A DNA stretch of 64,000 bases from MA-ANB-1 sp965216445 (GTDB lineage Bacteria > Actinomycetota > Acidimicrobiia > Spongiisociales > ZC4RG35): the NCBI GenBank assembly GCA_965216445.1, contig OZ244166.1:1116001-1180000 (forward strand), in the 5' to 3' direction. The translations under genes were made by a program, and so were the position numbers. The notes under the pieces were generated by a model that was not told where the DNA came from, did not search any database, and saw nothing but the letters and a program-made list of their open reading frames with translations. Positions within the stretch are counted from its first letter, which is position 1. Each line of letters begins with the position of its first letter. Shown here in pieces: positions 33,962-43,630 of this stretch.

Positions 33962-35323
33962 TCAGGCGACCACCACGGTTTTTGCGTTCACAAACTCCCG
34001 GATCCCCATCGCCGATAGCTCCCTTCCGTATCCGGAGGTTTTGATTCCGCCGAACGGAAGTCGTGGATCAGATGCGACGATGGTGTTGACGAAGACTGAA
34101 CCGGCATCGACAAACTGAGCAGCGATTCGTTCGCCGCGTTCGACGTCCCGTGTGTATACCGAGGCGCCGAGTCCGAACTGGGTGTCATTGGCCACTCTTA
34201 TGGCTTCCTCCTCGGAATCAACCCTTATGACCGAAGCGACCGGTCCAAACATCTCATCGTGATATGCCGGCATCCCGGGCTTGACATCGGTGAGGATCGT
34301 CGGGGGATAGAACGCACCCTCACCGGCGGGGATTTGGCCACCGAGGTGGAGATGGGCTCCAGCTGAGACCGAGCGTTGCACCTGGTCGTGGAGTTCGTCC
34401 CGGAGATCGATCCTCGCCATCGGGCCAACGACCACGGACTCGTCCATCGGATCGCCGACCACGGCCGCTCTCATGTTTTCTGTGAAACGGTCCAGCCACT
34501 CGTCATATGCGTCTGTATGCACAACAAATCGCTTGGCGGCGATACAAGACTGCCCGGAATTGATGAGACGCCCGGTTGCACATGAGTTGGCGGCCAGGTC
34601 GAGATCGGCGTCTTCGAGAACTATTGAAGGGTCGGATCCGCCCAACTCCAAGACGACTTTCTTCAATTCTTGCCCGGCCTTTGCGGCCACAGCCCTACCC
34701 GCAGCATCGGAGCCGGTCAGCGTGACAGCCTGAATACCCGGGTGTTCGATCACCTCACCGACCCTGGACCCCGGGATGACAAGCGTCGAGAAGCAACCCT
34801 CGGGGAATCCGGCGGCCGCGAAGAGTTCTTCGACGGCCAGGGCGCACCCCGTCACATTCGATGCATGTTTCAGAATCCCGGTGTTGGCGGCCATTAGCGC
34901 AGGAGCGGCAAATCGGAACACTTGCCACAGCGGGAAGTTCCAGGGCATCACTGCGAGCACGGTCCCCAGTGGTTCGTAGTGAACATAAGACTTTGTTCGT
35001 TCTGCTTCGATGTGTTCGTCTTTGAGGAAGTCGGCAGCGTTGTCGGCGTAGTACCGGCAAACCCAAACGCATTTGTCCACCTCGGCCCGACCACTCGAGA
35101 TCGGTTTGCCCATTTCGCCTGCCATCAATCCAGCCAGGTCTTCTCTGCGCTCTACCAGGAGGTCGGCTGTCTGTTGGAGCTTCGCCGCCCTCTCATCGAA
35201 GTCGGTCCGTCGCCATTCAGAGAACCGAGCATGAGATCTGGAGACGATTGCGTCCACCTCCTTAGAGGTGTGTGGTTGATATTGGGCGATGACATCGCCG
35301 TTCATCGGGTTGACGGACTCCAT
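33962..35323 (-). CDS. Aldehyde dehydrogenase, succinate-semialdehyde type
   Basis: NAD(P)-dependent aldehyde dehydrogenase of 453 residues, close to the short GabD/Sad forms. VMPWNFPLWQVFRFAAPALMAAN is the cofactor-binding stretch, VLELGGSDPSIV contains the general-base Glu and NSGQSCIAAKRFVVH the catalytic Cys. FGGIKTSGYGRELS and EFVNAKTVVV close the protein. AGGAGGA lies 3 nt before the ATG but sits inside a perfect hairpin. Succinate semialdehyde is the likely but unproven substrate. Confidence 0.9.
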   Translation of the reverse strand: MESVNPMNGDVIAQYQPHTSKEVDAIVSRSHARFSEWRRTDFDERAAKLQQTADLLVERREDLAGLMAGEMGKPISSGRAEVDKCVWVCRYYADNAADFLKDEHIEAERTKSYVHYEPLGTVLAVMPWNFPLWQVFRFAAPALMAANTGILKHASNVTGCALAVEELFAAAGFPEGCFSTLVIPGSRVGEVIEHPGIQAVTLTGSDAAGRAVAAKAGQELKKVVLELGGSDPSIVLEDADLDLAANSCATGRLINSGQSCIAAKRFVVHTDAYDEWLDRFTENMRAAVVGDPMDESVVVGPMARIDLRDELHDQVQRSVSAGAHLHLGGQIPAGEGAFYPPTILTDVKPGMPAYHDEMFGPVASVIRVDSEEEAIRVANDTQFGLGASVYTRDVERGERIAAQFVDAGSVFVNTIVASDPRLPFGGIKTSGYGRELSAMGIREFVNAKTVVVA

Positions 35324-35326
35324 GGC

Positions 35327-35344
35327 TCCTCCTCGGAAGGAGGA
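35327..35344 (-). promoter_or_regulatory. Shine-Dalgarno-sequestering hairpin before the aldehyde dehydrogenase
   Basis: On the minus strand TCCTCCT-TCCG-AGGAGGA forms a 7-bp perfect stem with a tetraloop, 3 nt before the ATG. The whole ribosome site is the 3' arm, so translation should depend on opening it. Confidence 0.55.
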
Positions 35345-35393
35345 CGTTAACTGTGATGGGGCCAGCAGAGGTGCTGGACCCGATCATTTGGCG

Positions 35394-36298
<905 letters not shown>

Positions 36299-36302
<4 letters not shown>

Positions 36303-36874
36303 TTGGATACCTCAACGACCTGAGTGGACCGCCTCAGTGCGGCCAACCCGCGTCTCTGCAACGCCTTGACTGCGCCCACACCTTTGCCCAGGACCTGCGC
36401 CGTCTGCTCCAGGGAAAGGTCGGCGATAATTCGCAGGGCTAGAACGTCGCGTTGATCGTCGGTCAATTCGTCGAAGGCCTTCCGTATCTCGGCGGCCACA
36501 ACCAGTCGGATCGCCTCTTCCTCGGCGTCTTGAAGACTGGGCATCTCCAGAATCAGCGTGTCATCGTGAGTGACGTCGGGGCGTCTGGCCTGATTCCGTC
36601 TTGAGTCGATCAATCGCCGATGAGCGATCACGAAAACCCAGGATCGAAACGCTGCCTTGTCACCGTCGAAACTTCGGATGTTCCTGGCTACGTGAAGAAA
36701 GGTCTCGCTGGCGGATTCTTCGGGATCGGAAGCGCCCCTGTTACGAAGATATCCGGTGAGAGCCGCAGCGAGGTCGACGTAGATTTCGGTCCATGCCCAG
36801 TCCTGACCGTCTTTGGCAGCTGAAAGTAGGGTCGGGAAATCTGTTTCAGTTGGAAGATCCCTCGCGTAAGCCAC
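36299..36874 (-). CDS. ECF-type RNA polymerase sigma factor
   Basis: Alternative sigma factor of about 191 residues from GTG 36874. Region 2 reads ALTGYLRNRGASDPEESASETFLHVARNI...FRSWVFVIAHRRLIDSRR. Region 4 reads FDELTDDQRDVLALRIIADLSLEQTAQVLGKGVGAVKALQRRGLAALRR. A GATAGT -10 ends 7 nt before this GTG; the longest start at 36928 would place that hexamer inside the gene. The DUF5667-like gene follows with a 4-nt overlap. Confidence 0.9.
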
Positions 36875-36881
36875 TCTCGGA

Positions 36882-36887
36882 ACTATC
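36882..36887 (-). promoter_or_regulatory. -10 element of the ECF sigma gene
   Basis: GATAGT lies 7 nt before GTG 36874 on the minus strand, with no Shine-Dalgarno. Confidence 0.4.
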
Positions 36888-37092
36888 TTTCTTTCAGCGC
36901 TAAGCAGGAGTCGGAGCCCTCCCACCACGTTTCGACGTTAAGGCAACCAGACTCTTGACGTATTCGAATAGGTATATCGGCCCTTTTTGCAAAAAACCTG
37001 AACAGTGGAGTACCGAAAGCGCCGATAGGAACGATTACATGGGTGAGGCGCTGTAGCCGGGGGCGGTTTACGGACAAAGGAGCTATGGCAAC

Positions 37093-37533
37093 GTGAATGA
37101 ATTTCTCTCGCGGATTCGGCGAGAAAAAGGGGCGAGCATCGTGGAGTTCGCCTTTATCGCGCCCTTCCTGCTGCTGCTTCTCCTTGGAATAATTGAGTTC
37201 GGCTTCTTTCTAGGGGAGTACAACGATGTCCGACACGGTGCTCGTGAGGGGGCAAGGGTCGCTGCGGTGAATGCCGGAGACAACACCTTTCTCCGCGGGG
37301 TCACATGTGACTCGATGGACTTGACCTCCAACATCACAGTCAAGTTCACGGACGGTTCTTCGGGCCAGATTGGCGATACCGGGATTGTCGAAGTGTCGGC
37401 CACTCCCGGCTCCCTATCGGGACTTGGGCTGATTGACGTCTTCTTGCCCAGCACTCTGACGTCGACCGTCGAATTCCGTCTCGAGCAACCTTCGGATCTC
37501 TGGTCGTCTGATGGGAGCGGGGTTTCGTGCTGA
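37093..37533 (+). CDS. TadE-like pseudopilin/secretion protein
   Basis: A 146-residue protein with a TadE-type N-terminus: RREKGASIVEFAFIAPFLLLLLLGIIEFGFFLGEYNDVRHGAREGARVAA, a charged start, a prepilin-like Glu and one membrane segment. The mature part is exported. It starts at GTG 37093, with AAGGAG about 11 nt upstream; a three-codon ATG-GCA-ACG-TGA lies in between. It overlaps the TadG-like gene at 37527-37533. No tadA/B/C or prepilin peptidase gene is nearby. Confidence 0.85.
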   Translation: MNEFLSRIRREKGASIVEFAFIAPFLLLLLLGIIEFGFFLGEYNDVRHGAREGARVAAVNAGDNTFLRGVTCDSMDLTSNITVKFTDGSSGQIGDTGIVEVSATPGSLSGLGLIDVFLPSTLTSTVEFRLEQPSDLWSSDGSGVSC

Positions 37534-39050
37534 AGCCTCTCAGGCGCACAGTCAGTCCGGGAGACCGCGGGGCGAGCGCCATGCTTGTCGCCCTCTCCCT
37601 ATTTGTCTTGATCGGGTTCGCTGCTGTTGCCGTTGACCTGGCCGTCGGATTCAACGAGCGTCGACAGGACCAGACGGCTGCTGATGTTGGTGTCATGGCG
37701 GGCGCAATAGAAACCCTGGGACCGAACACCCTGATTCGGGACAAGATTCTCGACTTCACTCGTCGGAATGTCATCGCCAGTTATTCCAACGCGGATTGGC
37801 AGACCCGGTGGGAAACCTGCACCGACCCAGAACGGGCGACTCTCAACGCATCTGGCAATAACTTTGTGCCCGTAGCCGCACCAGCTGGTTGGTCGGTGGC
37901 CACCCTCGACTGCATCTCCGTGGACGCTGGGGGGTTTGTCCGTGTCAACCTTCCCGATCTCGAGTTCTCCACGACCTTCGGCAAGGTGCTCGGTATCAAT
38001 GAACTGCAAACCAGCGCTGACGCGATCGCACGCATCGCCAACCGGGGAGGGGGCGGGATTCTCCCCTTTGGTCTTGTATCCGGCGCCGGAGAGGGCACCC
38101 ACGTGTGTCTTCGAGACTCTGCCGGGGGTCACGCCGAGGAACCATGTGACGGTCCGGACGCTGGCAACTTCGGGGCAATCGAGTCTCCGCATTATGGGAC
38201 CCAACCGGGAGGTCCGACTCGGAACTGCACCGGGAGCCCCAAGAAAGACATACTCGCCATAAACATCGCCAATGGTGTGGATCATCGAGTTGTCGTCGAT
38301 CCCGATGGAGTGATCGCCAACGAGAATCGGGACACATGTGGCGTCATGGACGCCGGGAACACGCCTGACACCCTCAACACGTTCACCGGGTTGTCCCAGG
38401 GGCTCGTCGAGGGGCTTGCGACCGGACCGGTTCCGGGTGGCTATACCCCCCGTCTTCAGCAAGGATCAAATCCCAAACGTAATGTCCACGGTGCGAGTCT
38501 CGACGACAAACCCTTGTGGCGGTATATCGACCCCGCAGTTCAATCAACTGCAGGAGATGACATACCGCCGGAGTGCGAGCGTGCGACCTTCGACAATTCA
38601 GTCCATCCCGATTTCGATTGGGATGGAGACGGAACCTTGGATCGACCCGAGTCGTGGGAACACCTCAGTGCCTGTCTGACGACCTATGTCAACGGGAATG
38701 GCGGCAGCCACCCGGCCCCGTATACGTCAGTCCTGTTCCTCGATACCCTGAACGAGTCCCCGAGATTCGCTTACGTCCCCCAGTTCCATGAGTCCAGCTT
38801 CGGTACCGGAAATGAGTGGCGTCACGTCGCCAGGTTCAAAGCGACGTGGCTCCAAGCGACTTGGTGGAAGAAGGGCGGCACAATCGACGTGTTCCACCCC
38901 GGCGAGGCTGGCAGTTTCCCTTCGGGTGGCAGTTGGAGTCTTATCCAGCTGTCCGGGATTGTGATCCCGGACTCAACCCTCCCAACCGAGCTCCGGGGTG
39001 CGGCGGCAAGTGGCGGGATCAATCCATACGTGACTGAGTTGTATCGCTAG
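37527..39050 (+). CDS. TadG-like exported protein with EF-hand-type calcium loop
   Basis: A 507-residue protein opening with RGASAMLVALSLFVLIGFAAVAVDLAVGFNERRQDQTAADVGVMAGA, the Flp pilus TadE/G-like N-terminus. The large exported part has at least eight cysteines. DWDGDGTLDRPE (residues 364-375) fits the DxDxDGxxDxxE calcium loop of EF-hand/dockerin-like repeats. Its GTG start overlaps the tadE-like stop. Its stop overlaps the stop of the convergent lipoprotein gene. The function is probably at the cell surface. Confidence 0.82.
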   Translation: MLKPLRRTVSPGDRGASAMLVALSLFVLIGFAAVAVDLAVGFNERRQDQTAADVGVMAGAIETLGPNTLIRDKILDFTRRNVIASYSNADWQTRWETCTDPERATLNASGNNFVPVAAPAGWSVATLDCISVDAGGFVRVNLPDLEFSTTFGKVLGINELQTSADAIARIANRGGGGILPFGLVSGAGEGTHVCLRDSAGGHAEEPCDGPDAGNFGAIESPHYGTQPGGPTRNCTGSPKKDILAINIANGVDHRVVVDPDGVIANENRDTCGVMDAGNTPDTLNTFTGLSQGLVEGLATGPVPGGYTPRLQQGSNPKRNVHGASLDDKPLWRYIDPAVQSTAGDDIPPECERATFDNSVHPDFDWDGDGTLDRPESWEHLSACLTTYVNGNGGSHPAPYTSVLFLDTLNESPRFAYVPQFHESSFGTGNEWRHVARFKATWLQATWWKKGGTIDVFHPGEAGSFPSGGSWSLIQLSGIVIPDSTLPTELRGAAASGGINPYVTELYR

Positions 39051-39487
39051 AGGGCGTCCTCACCGTCCGACAGCACCTCTAGGAATTGCTCGATATTGGA
39101 GACGAACTCGATCCAAACAGGCTTCTCCTCGAGCTTGAAAACGGCTGCGAAGCTTTTGACTCGGTTCATTAATCCGTCGATGTCGACGCCCGACGGGTCG
39201 CGTTTGAGGTCGGAAAGTGCCGACATGATGTCCCCGTATAGGTCGCTCCACTCCAGCGAGAGGTCTTCTGAGTCGCTCATGGCCACGTAGGCCGACACTT
39301 CCGCCGCGGAGATTTGGATCTGTCCGACGAGCGGATCCATCGGATCAGTCGTTGTCGTGGTCTGCCGCACAGTTGTAGCAGTTGGCAACTCTGAGCCTTG
39401 TATGCCACAGCCGACGACAAGGGTCAGCAGAGCCACAACAAATACAACCCGGGCACGATGCTGACGCACCCCCATTACGTAATGCAT
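39047..39487 (-). CDS. Small putative lipoprotein, unknown
   Basis: A 146-residue protein with a basic N-terminus, a hydrophobic stretch (VVFVVALLTLVVGC) and a lipobox-like VVGC with C27. A Thr-rich linker (TTVRQTTTTTD) leads to a helical acidic domain of about 95 residues. TAGGAG 7 nt before the ATG at 39487 fixes the start. No family is recognised. It is convergent with the TadG-like gene, with overlapping stop codons. Confidence 0.7.
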   Translation of the reverse strand: MHYVMGVRQHRARVVFVVALLTLVVGCGIQGSELPTATTVRQTTTTTDPMDPLVGQIQISAAEVSAYVAMSDSEDLSLEWSDLYGDIMSALSDLKRDPSGVDIDGLMNRVKSFAAVFKLEEKPVWIEFVSNIEQFLEVLSDGEDAL

Positions 39488-39552
39488 CGGGGTACTCCTA
39501 CCCGTCAGTGATGCTTTCCAAACACGAGACCGAACCGGTATCGGCTTCGGCC

Positions 39553-39558
39553 TATGAT
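39553..39558 (+). promoter_or_regulatory. -10 element of the Ddn-like gene
   Basis: TATGAT ends 6 nt before GTG 39565. This decides the start, because the frame remains open for 180 nt further upstream. Confidence 0.55.
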
Positions 39559-39564
39559 CGGGTG

Positions 39565-40008
39565 GTGCCTTCGTCTCTTCCCAGCCGCGCCAGCTTGCGT
39601 CGTAGCTGGCGTCTCCACAAACTCGTGTGGGGATTGTCCGGCGGTCGCATCGGCAGTCGGGTGCGTGGCGTCGATGTTCTGGAGCTTGTCACGACCGGGC
39701 ACAAGTCGGGCGAACCTCGGTCGGTTCTTCTCTTCTATCTCCCGGCTGATGCAGGTTGGCTGGTGTCGGGTTCGAATTCAGGTGCAAGCTACGACCCCGC
39801 CTGGGTCAAAAATCTGAGAGCAAAACCGGAGGCAGCTGCCGTCGTCGGCGGAAAGCGTCATGATGTCATGGCTCGGTTCTTGGAAGGTGACGAACGCTCC
39901 GAAACGTACCGTCGTTTCGTGGAGGCCTACGACGACTACGCGACATATGAGCAGGTGACCGACCGAACGATTGCCGTCGTTCACTTGGAACCGGTCGAGC
40001 CAAGCTAG
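39565..40008 (+). CDS. Deazaflavin-dependent nitroreductase (Ddn) family protein
   Basis: A 147-residue split-barrel protein of the F420-binding Ddn/FDOR-A type: VLELVTTGHKSGEPRSVLLFYLPADAGWLVSGSNSGASYDPAWVKNLRAKPEAAA. In the family this region binds coenzyme F420. The start at GTG 39565 gives the family length. F420 use in this organism is inferred; no biosynthesis gene is in the window. Confidence 0.88.
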   Translation: MPSSLPSRASLRRSWRLHKLVWGLSGGRIGSRVRGVDVLELVTTGHKSGEPRSVLLFYLPADAGWLVSGSNSGASYDPAWVKNLRAKPEAAAVVGGKRHDVMARFLEGDERSETYRRFVEAYDDYATYEQVTDRTIAVVHLEPVEPS

Positions 40009-40053
40009 GTTGCACGCCTTCTAGCTGACTAGATTCCTCCCATCATTTCTGAG

Positions 40054-40839
40054 GTGAACGAACAAAGCAGGATCGAACCGTGGAAGTTCGTCGCCATCGG
40101 GCTAATGGCCGGTCTGATCGCCGGGGGCTTTGGGATAGGCGGGGGACTGATCCTGGTTCCTTCTCTCGTCTACGCCGGGCTGGAGCGCCACCGGGCTCAT
40201 GCCACCTCGCTCGCCGCAATCATCCTTATCGGCTTGACCGGTGCCATCAGTCTCGGTCTGGCCGGATCGGTGCAATGGGATATCGGCCTGACGATCGGTA
40301 TTGGCGGTGTCGTCGGTTCCTCGATAGGTGCCACAACAATGCACCGGATGAGCCCGCGGACTCTCACGATTGTCTTCGGGTTTGTGCTTCTGGGTGCCGG
40401 GCTCCGCATGATTGCTGGAGGGGACCCATTGCCTGGGTCGAGTGACCTGGCACCGCTGGTAGAGATTCTTATCGCCCTCTGCATTGGCCTGGTCGCTGGG
40501 TTCTTCGCTGGAATCGCCGGAGTCGGAGGTGGTGTGATCAACGTGCCTTCGATGGTCTTCTTCCTCGGTTTGCCCCAGCTACAGGCTCAGGGAAGCTCGT
40601 TTGTCGCGGTGGTGATGACCGCTACCGCGGGGACACTGGTCAATGTTCGGAACAAGAGAGTGGTGATCCGGGAGGCTGCTTTAGTCGGGCTTGGTGGATC
40701 GGCCGGTGCCCTGATCAGCAGTCAGATATCGCTCGGAGTGAACGAGGACACCTTGGGGAGGTACTTTGGCGTCCTCGTTCTCATCGTTGCCTTCCGGACC
40801 TTCTATCGAGTGTTCCGAACCGACCGTCAGTCGGACTGA
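40054..40839 (+). CDS. TSUP (TauE/SafE) family sulfite/anion exporter
   Basis: Membrane protein of 261 residues with about eight segments in two homologous halves: LMAGLIAGGFGIGGGLILVPSLVYAG and GLVAGFFAGIAGVGGGVINVPSMVFF, the duplicated TSUP motif. Members export or import sulfite, sulfoacetate or related anions; the substrate here is unknown. It starts at GTG 40054. It overlaps the end of the convergent small membrane gene by 13 bp. Confidence 0.9.
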   Translation: MNEQSRIEPWKFVAIGLMAGLIAGGFGIGGGLILVPSLVYAGLERHRAHATSLAAIILIGLTGAISLGLAGSVQWDIGLTIGIGGVVGSSIGATTMHRMSPRTLTIVFGFVLLGAGLRMIAGGDPLPGSSDLAPLVEILIALCIGLVAGFFAGIAGVGGGVINVPSMVFFLGLPQLQAQGSSFVAVVMTATAGTLVNVRNKRVVIREAALVGLGGSAGALISSQISLGVNEDTLGRYFGVLVLIVAFRTFYRVFRTDRQSD

Positions 40840-41084
40840 CTCGATTCGAGTTCCTCATTGTCGGTTTCGGTGACGGCATCCTCAGTACCTATCTGGTTGA
40901 AGAGCACCGGAACCAGGATGGCTAAGCCGATCCCAAGCAGAATCAGCGGCCATGCCCAGCTCCCGATATCGACAATGGAGTCGATCAGGTCTTCGGTCTG
41001 ATTGGGAATCAGGAAGAGGAGGCCAAAGCCGGTGAATACCAGTCCCGAGATGAATGAAAGTGTGTCGAATTTGTGAGTTTTCAT
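40827..41084 (-). CDS. Small two-segment membrane protein of the PspC cluster
   Basis: An 85-residue protein with two hydrophobic segments (LSFISGLVFTGFGLLFLIP and WAWPLILLGIGLAILVPVLF) and an acidic C-terminal tail. AAGGA lies 8 nt before the ATG. It is 11 bp downstream of the PspC/LiaF-like gene on the same strand, so it is probably part of that sensor unit. No precise family is assigned. Confidence 0.75.
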   Translation of the reverse strand: MKTHKFDTLSFISGLVFTGFGLLFLIPNQTEDLIDSIVDIGSWAWPLILLGIGLAILVPVLFNQIGTEDAVTETDNEELESSQSD

Positions 41085-41095
41085 GATTTGTTTCC

Positions 41096-42349
41096 TTAGT
41101 TATTGACCGACACGACATCGACCTGAAGATGGCCCACACCTACCGACGCATCGAGTTCGAGAGATCCGTCGTTGCCGTTGATCTCGAACGGGATTACGGC
41201 GTTGAACCCTGAAGAACGCCGGCCTTCACCGAATCCGAACTGCCTGACGTCGAAGTCTGCTTGCCCAATCGAAACCTGCCCCCGTCCGGTCAGGCTGATG
41301 TTCTCAGGGACGATGATCCGGAGTTCGCCGACATCAAGCCGGACGTCCAGCACCACCATCTCGCCGTTCCAAGGTACGTCGGTCAAATCGACCACCAACT
41401 CTCCGATGCCTTCTTCGATCGTCGAAGGAATCGAGCTAACAGTGTCTGGTGACACAAACACGGTCCCGGCTTCCCAATCTGCAAAGTCGTACTCAAAGCC
41501 GGGTGATACCAGCAATACCGGGAGAGCGAGCAGACCGACCAGGATCAGATACCTCGCCCGGCCCGCGACAGCCCCGACCAAAAGACCGAGGCCGAGAATC
41601 GTGAACGCCAGGGCGATGTAGTGACGGGCCGTCGGGTCGACCAGTGATGTCGTGTTATCCAGTAGGGCGAGCACGCCCAGTGCGATTGCCATGACCCCAA
41701 ACGTGACCCGCCCCAGAATCGACTTTGGCTTGGGGGGCGAAGCCGGTAGCACCGGCGGTGTCGGCGTTGGCGTGGGAGGCGGAGGGGGAGGAGTGGTTGC
41801 GCCCTCCCCACTTCCGGCAACGCTGCCTTCGATTGCTTCTTTCTCCTCCGGCGGAGCTGGAGCGTCAGTGGTGTTGGTAGTTGTCATTTGTTGAACTCCC
41901 TCCTTGTCGTCGGCCTCTCTTATCAGGCGCGGGAGATCGCCCGTGTAGAGGAGTAGACCGACGGCGAGCAACCCAACTGCCCAGATGACGCCCCCGGATA
42001 GGAAGGCGACGTTGTCGAGCAGGATGAGTGTCGCGACGAATATCAACGCAACTCCTATCCATGCCCCGGTGCTCGAGGTGTTGGAAAGGAACCGTTGTGC
42101 AATCGTGTCGGCTTCATCTTCGGACCTGATGAGTACCCAGCCTGCGCCATAAGCGGCTGCGCCAAGACCACCGGCAAACGTGAAGATGATGAAAAGGGCT
42201 CTGACCAGCCACACCGGCATCCCGGTTCGTCTGGCGATGCCAGCTGCGACACCACCAAAGACCCGGTCCGTGGTTGCTCTGGTGAGCTCGTCGGTCCGGG
42301 GCGGTGAGGTGCTGGGAGCCTCAGGGGTTGTGATTTGTTCTTGTTCCAT
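41096..42349 (-). CDS. PspC-domain membrane protein with LiaF-like C-terminal domain
   Basis: Envelope-stress sensor candidate of 417 residues. Residues about 25-75 form a PspC domain (RVFGGVAAGIARRTGMPVWLVRALFIIFTFAGGLG). Several membrane segments, a Pro-rich linker of about 50 residues and two further segments follow. The last 120 residues are beta-rich (ELVVDLTDVPWNGEMVVLDVRLDVGELRIIVP), like the LiaF/toastrack adhesin fold. AAGATT ends 6 nt before the ATG. It is divergent from the PspC kinase and parallels the LiaF role in LiaFSR systems. Confidence 0.87.
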   Translation of the reverse strand: MEQEQITTPEAPSTSPPRTDELTRATTDRVFGGVAAGIARRTGMPVWLVRALFIIFTFAGGLGAAAYGAGWVLIRSEDEADTIAQRFLSNTSSTGAWIGVALIFVATLILLDNVAFLSGGVIWAVGLLAVGLLLYTGDLPRLIREADDKEGVQQMTTTNTTDAPAPPEEKEAIEGSVAGSGEGATTPPPPPPTPTPTPPVLPASPPKPKSILGRVTFGVMAIALGVLALLDNTTSLVDPTARHYIALAFTILGLGLLVGAVAGRARYLILVGLLALPVLLVSPGFEYDFADWEAGTVFVSPDTVSSIPSTIEEGIGELVVDLTDVPWNGEMVVLDVRLDVGELRIIVPENISLTGRGQVSIGQADFDVRQFGFGEGRRSSGFNAVIPFEINGNDGSLELDASVGVGHLQVDVVSVNN

Positions 42350-42355
42350 GGCAAC

Positions 42356-42361
42356 AATCTT
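42356..42361 (-). promoter_or_regulatory. -10 element of the PspC/LiaF-like gene
   Basis: AAGATT on the minus strand, 6 nt before ATG 42349, mirrors the element of the divergent kinase gene. Confidence 0.5.
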
Positions 42362-42382
42362 TTCTTATCTCAAGTTCTTCGA

Positions 42383-42436
42383 CAATCGGGGACGACCCTG
42401 ATTGTCCCCTGAGCCGTTCAGGGGAATCCCCGATTG
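42383..42436. promoter_or_regulatory. Nested inverted repeats between the divergent PspC genes (operator candidate)
   Basis: CAATCGGGGA (42383-42392) is perfectly repeated inverted as TCCCCGATTG (42427-42436). Between them, CCCCTGA (42406-42412) and TCAGGGG (42418-42424) form a second perfect inverted repeat. GGGGAC and GTCCCC give an alternative pairing. The array sits centrally between two outward -10 elements, as a binding region for the regulator at 43627 would. Confidence 0.65.
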
Positions 42437-42457
42437 AGGTCCGAGACGGAAACGGCG

Positions 42458-42463
42458 AAGATT
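42458..42463 (+). promoter_or_regulatory. -10 element of the PspC histidine kinase
   Basis: AAGATT ends 6 nt before ATG 42470 and is identical in sequence and spacing to the divergent promoter. Confidence 0.5.
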
Positions 42464-42469
42464 GACTCA

Positions 42470-43630
42470 ATGGGATTCGTTTCAGACCTCTACCGGCGTC
42501 GCTCTGACCGTATGGTCGCTGGTGTTGCGGGCGGCCTCGCTGACATACTCGGCGTGGGTGTCGCCTTTGTGCGCGCCGCCTTTGTCAGCCTGACCATGGT
42601 CTGGGGTCTCGGCTTCTTTCTCTATGTCATTCTCTGGCTCGTCACGTTCGAGAGTGTGGACGATCGAGAAACAGAACGAGTGTCCAGCCAACAGGGGTTC
42701 GGTCTTGGTCTCGCCTTTATGGGGTTCTTGCTCCTTCTCCGGGTAATGGGTCTCTGGCCGGATACCGGTCTGGTAGTAGTCGTCACGGCCATTGCCTTCG
42801 GAATTGCTGCTCTGACCGATCACAGCGGTCCCGGTCCGCTAGCCAGCCTGATCGATCCGAGCATCGAGCAGCCCGGTCGAATCCGGACTGTGGTTGGCGT
42901 CGTCCTTCTTGTCGGTGGGCTTGCATTTCTAGCTAGCTCAATCGGACCTGTCGCCGAGCTTGGCGCAGTATTACTTGCTGTTGCTCTCACCGGAGTTGGT
43001 TTGTTAGTTGCATTCGGTCCCTGGGTGAAAAGGTTGACCCAAGACCTCGGAGAAGAGCGAAGGGAGCGAGTCAGACAAGAGGAGCGCGCCGAAATGGCAG
43101 CACATCTCCACGACTCCGTTCTGCAGACCCTTGCGTTGATTCAGCGCTCCGACGACCCCAACCGGATGTCGATGCTGGCCAGACATCAGGAAGGTGAGCT
43201 TCGCGAATGGCTCTTCGGGCACACTCCATTGGATGGCGTTGACCTCTTGTCGACCGCACTCCGGGCGACCGCAAATCGCGTCGAACGGGACTATCAGATT
43301 CCGGTTGAGGTCGTCACTGTGGGAGATACGCCTCTCACCGATGAACTCCACCCAATCCTGGCGGCGACCGGCGAAGCGCTGGTGAATTCCGCCAAGCACT
43401 CCGGCGCCGAGGAAATCTCTACTTATATGGAGGTGAGTGAGGATCTCCTCGAGGTCTTTGTCACCGATCAGGGGAAGGGTTTCAATTCCGCTGACATACC
43501 CTCCGACCGCAAAGGGATATCGGAGTCCATTGTGTCAAGAGCCGAAAAGGCCGGAGCTAGCGTGGAAATCGAGAGTGAGCCTGGCGAAGGGACCGAAGTC
43601 GTCATCAGATTGGAGAGGAACCCCAAATGA
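42470..43630 (+). CDS. PspC-domain sensor histidine kinase
   Basis: Membrane kinase of 386 residues. An N-terminal PspC domain (RRRSDRMVAGVAGGLADILGVGVAFVRAAFVSLTMVWGLGFF) is followed by about four more membrane segments. The HisKA_3 helix EEERAEMAAHLHDSVLQTLALIQ carries the phospho-His. The ATPase domain shows ATGEALVNSAKHSGAEEI, VFVTDQGKGF and ESEPGEGTEVVI. ATG 42470 is chosen over a TTG at 42434 because of the -10 element and the operator. It overlaps the regulator gene by 4 nt. Confidence 0.93.
   Translation: MGFVSDLYRRRSDRMVAGVAGGLADILGVGVAFVRAAFVSLTMVWGLGFFLYVILWLVTFESVDDRETERVSSQQGFGLGLAFMGFLLLLRVMGLWPDTGLVVVVTAIAFGIAALTDHSGPGPLASLIDPSIEQPGRIRTVVGVVLLVGGLAFLASSIGPVAELGAVLLAVALTGVGLLVAFGPWVKRLTQDLGEERRERVRQEERAEMAAHLHDSVLQTLALIQRSDDPNRMSMLARHQEGELREWLFGHTPLDGVDLLSTALRATANRVERDYQIPVEVVTVGDTPLTDELHPILAATGEALVNSAKHSGAEEISTYMEVSEDLLEVFVTDQGKGFNSADIPSDRKGISESIVSRAEKAGASVEIESEPGEGTEVVIRLERNPK

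Noticed and set aside
37599..38462. A 287-codon minus-strand frame over the TadG-like gene
   Set aside because: No family pattern; the plus strand has the TadE/G N-terminus and calcium loop.
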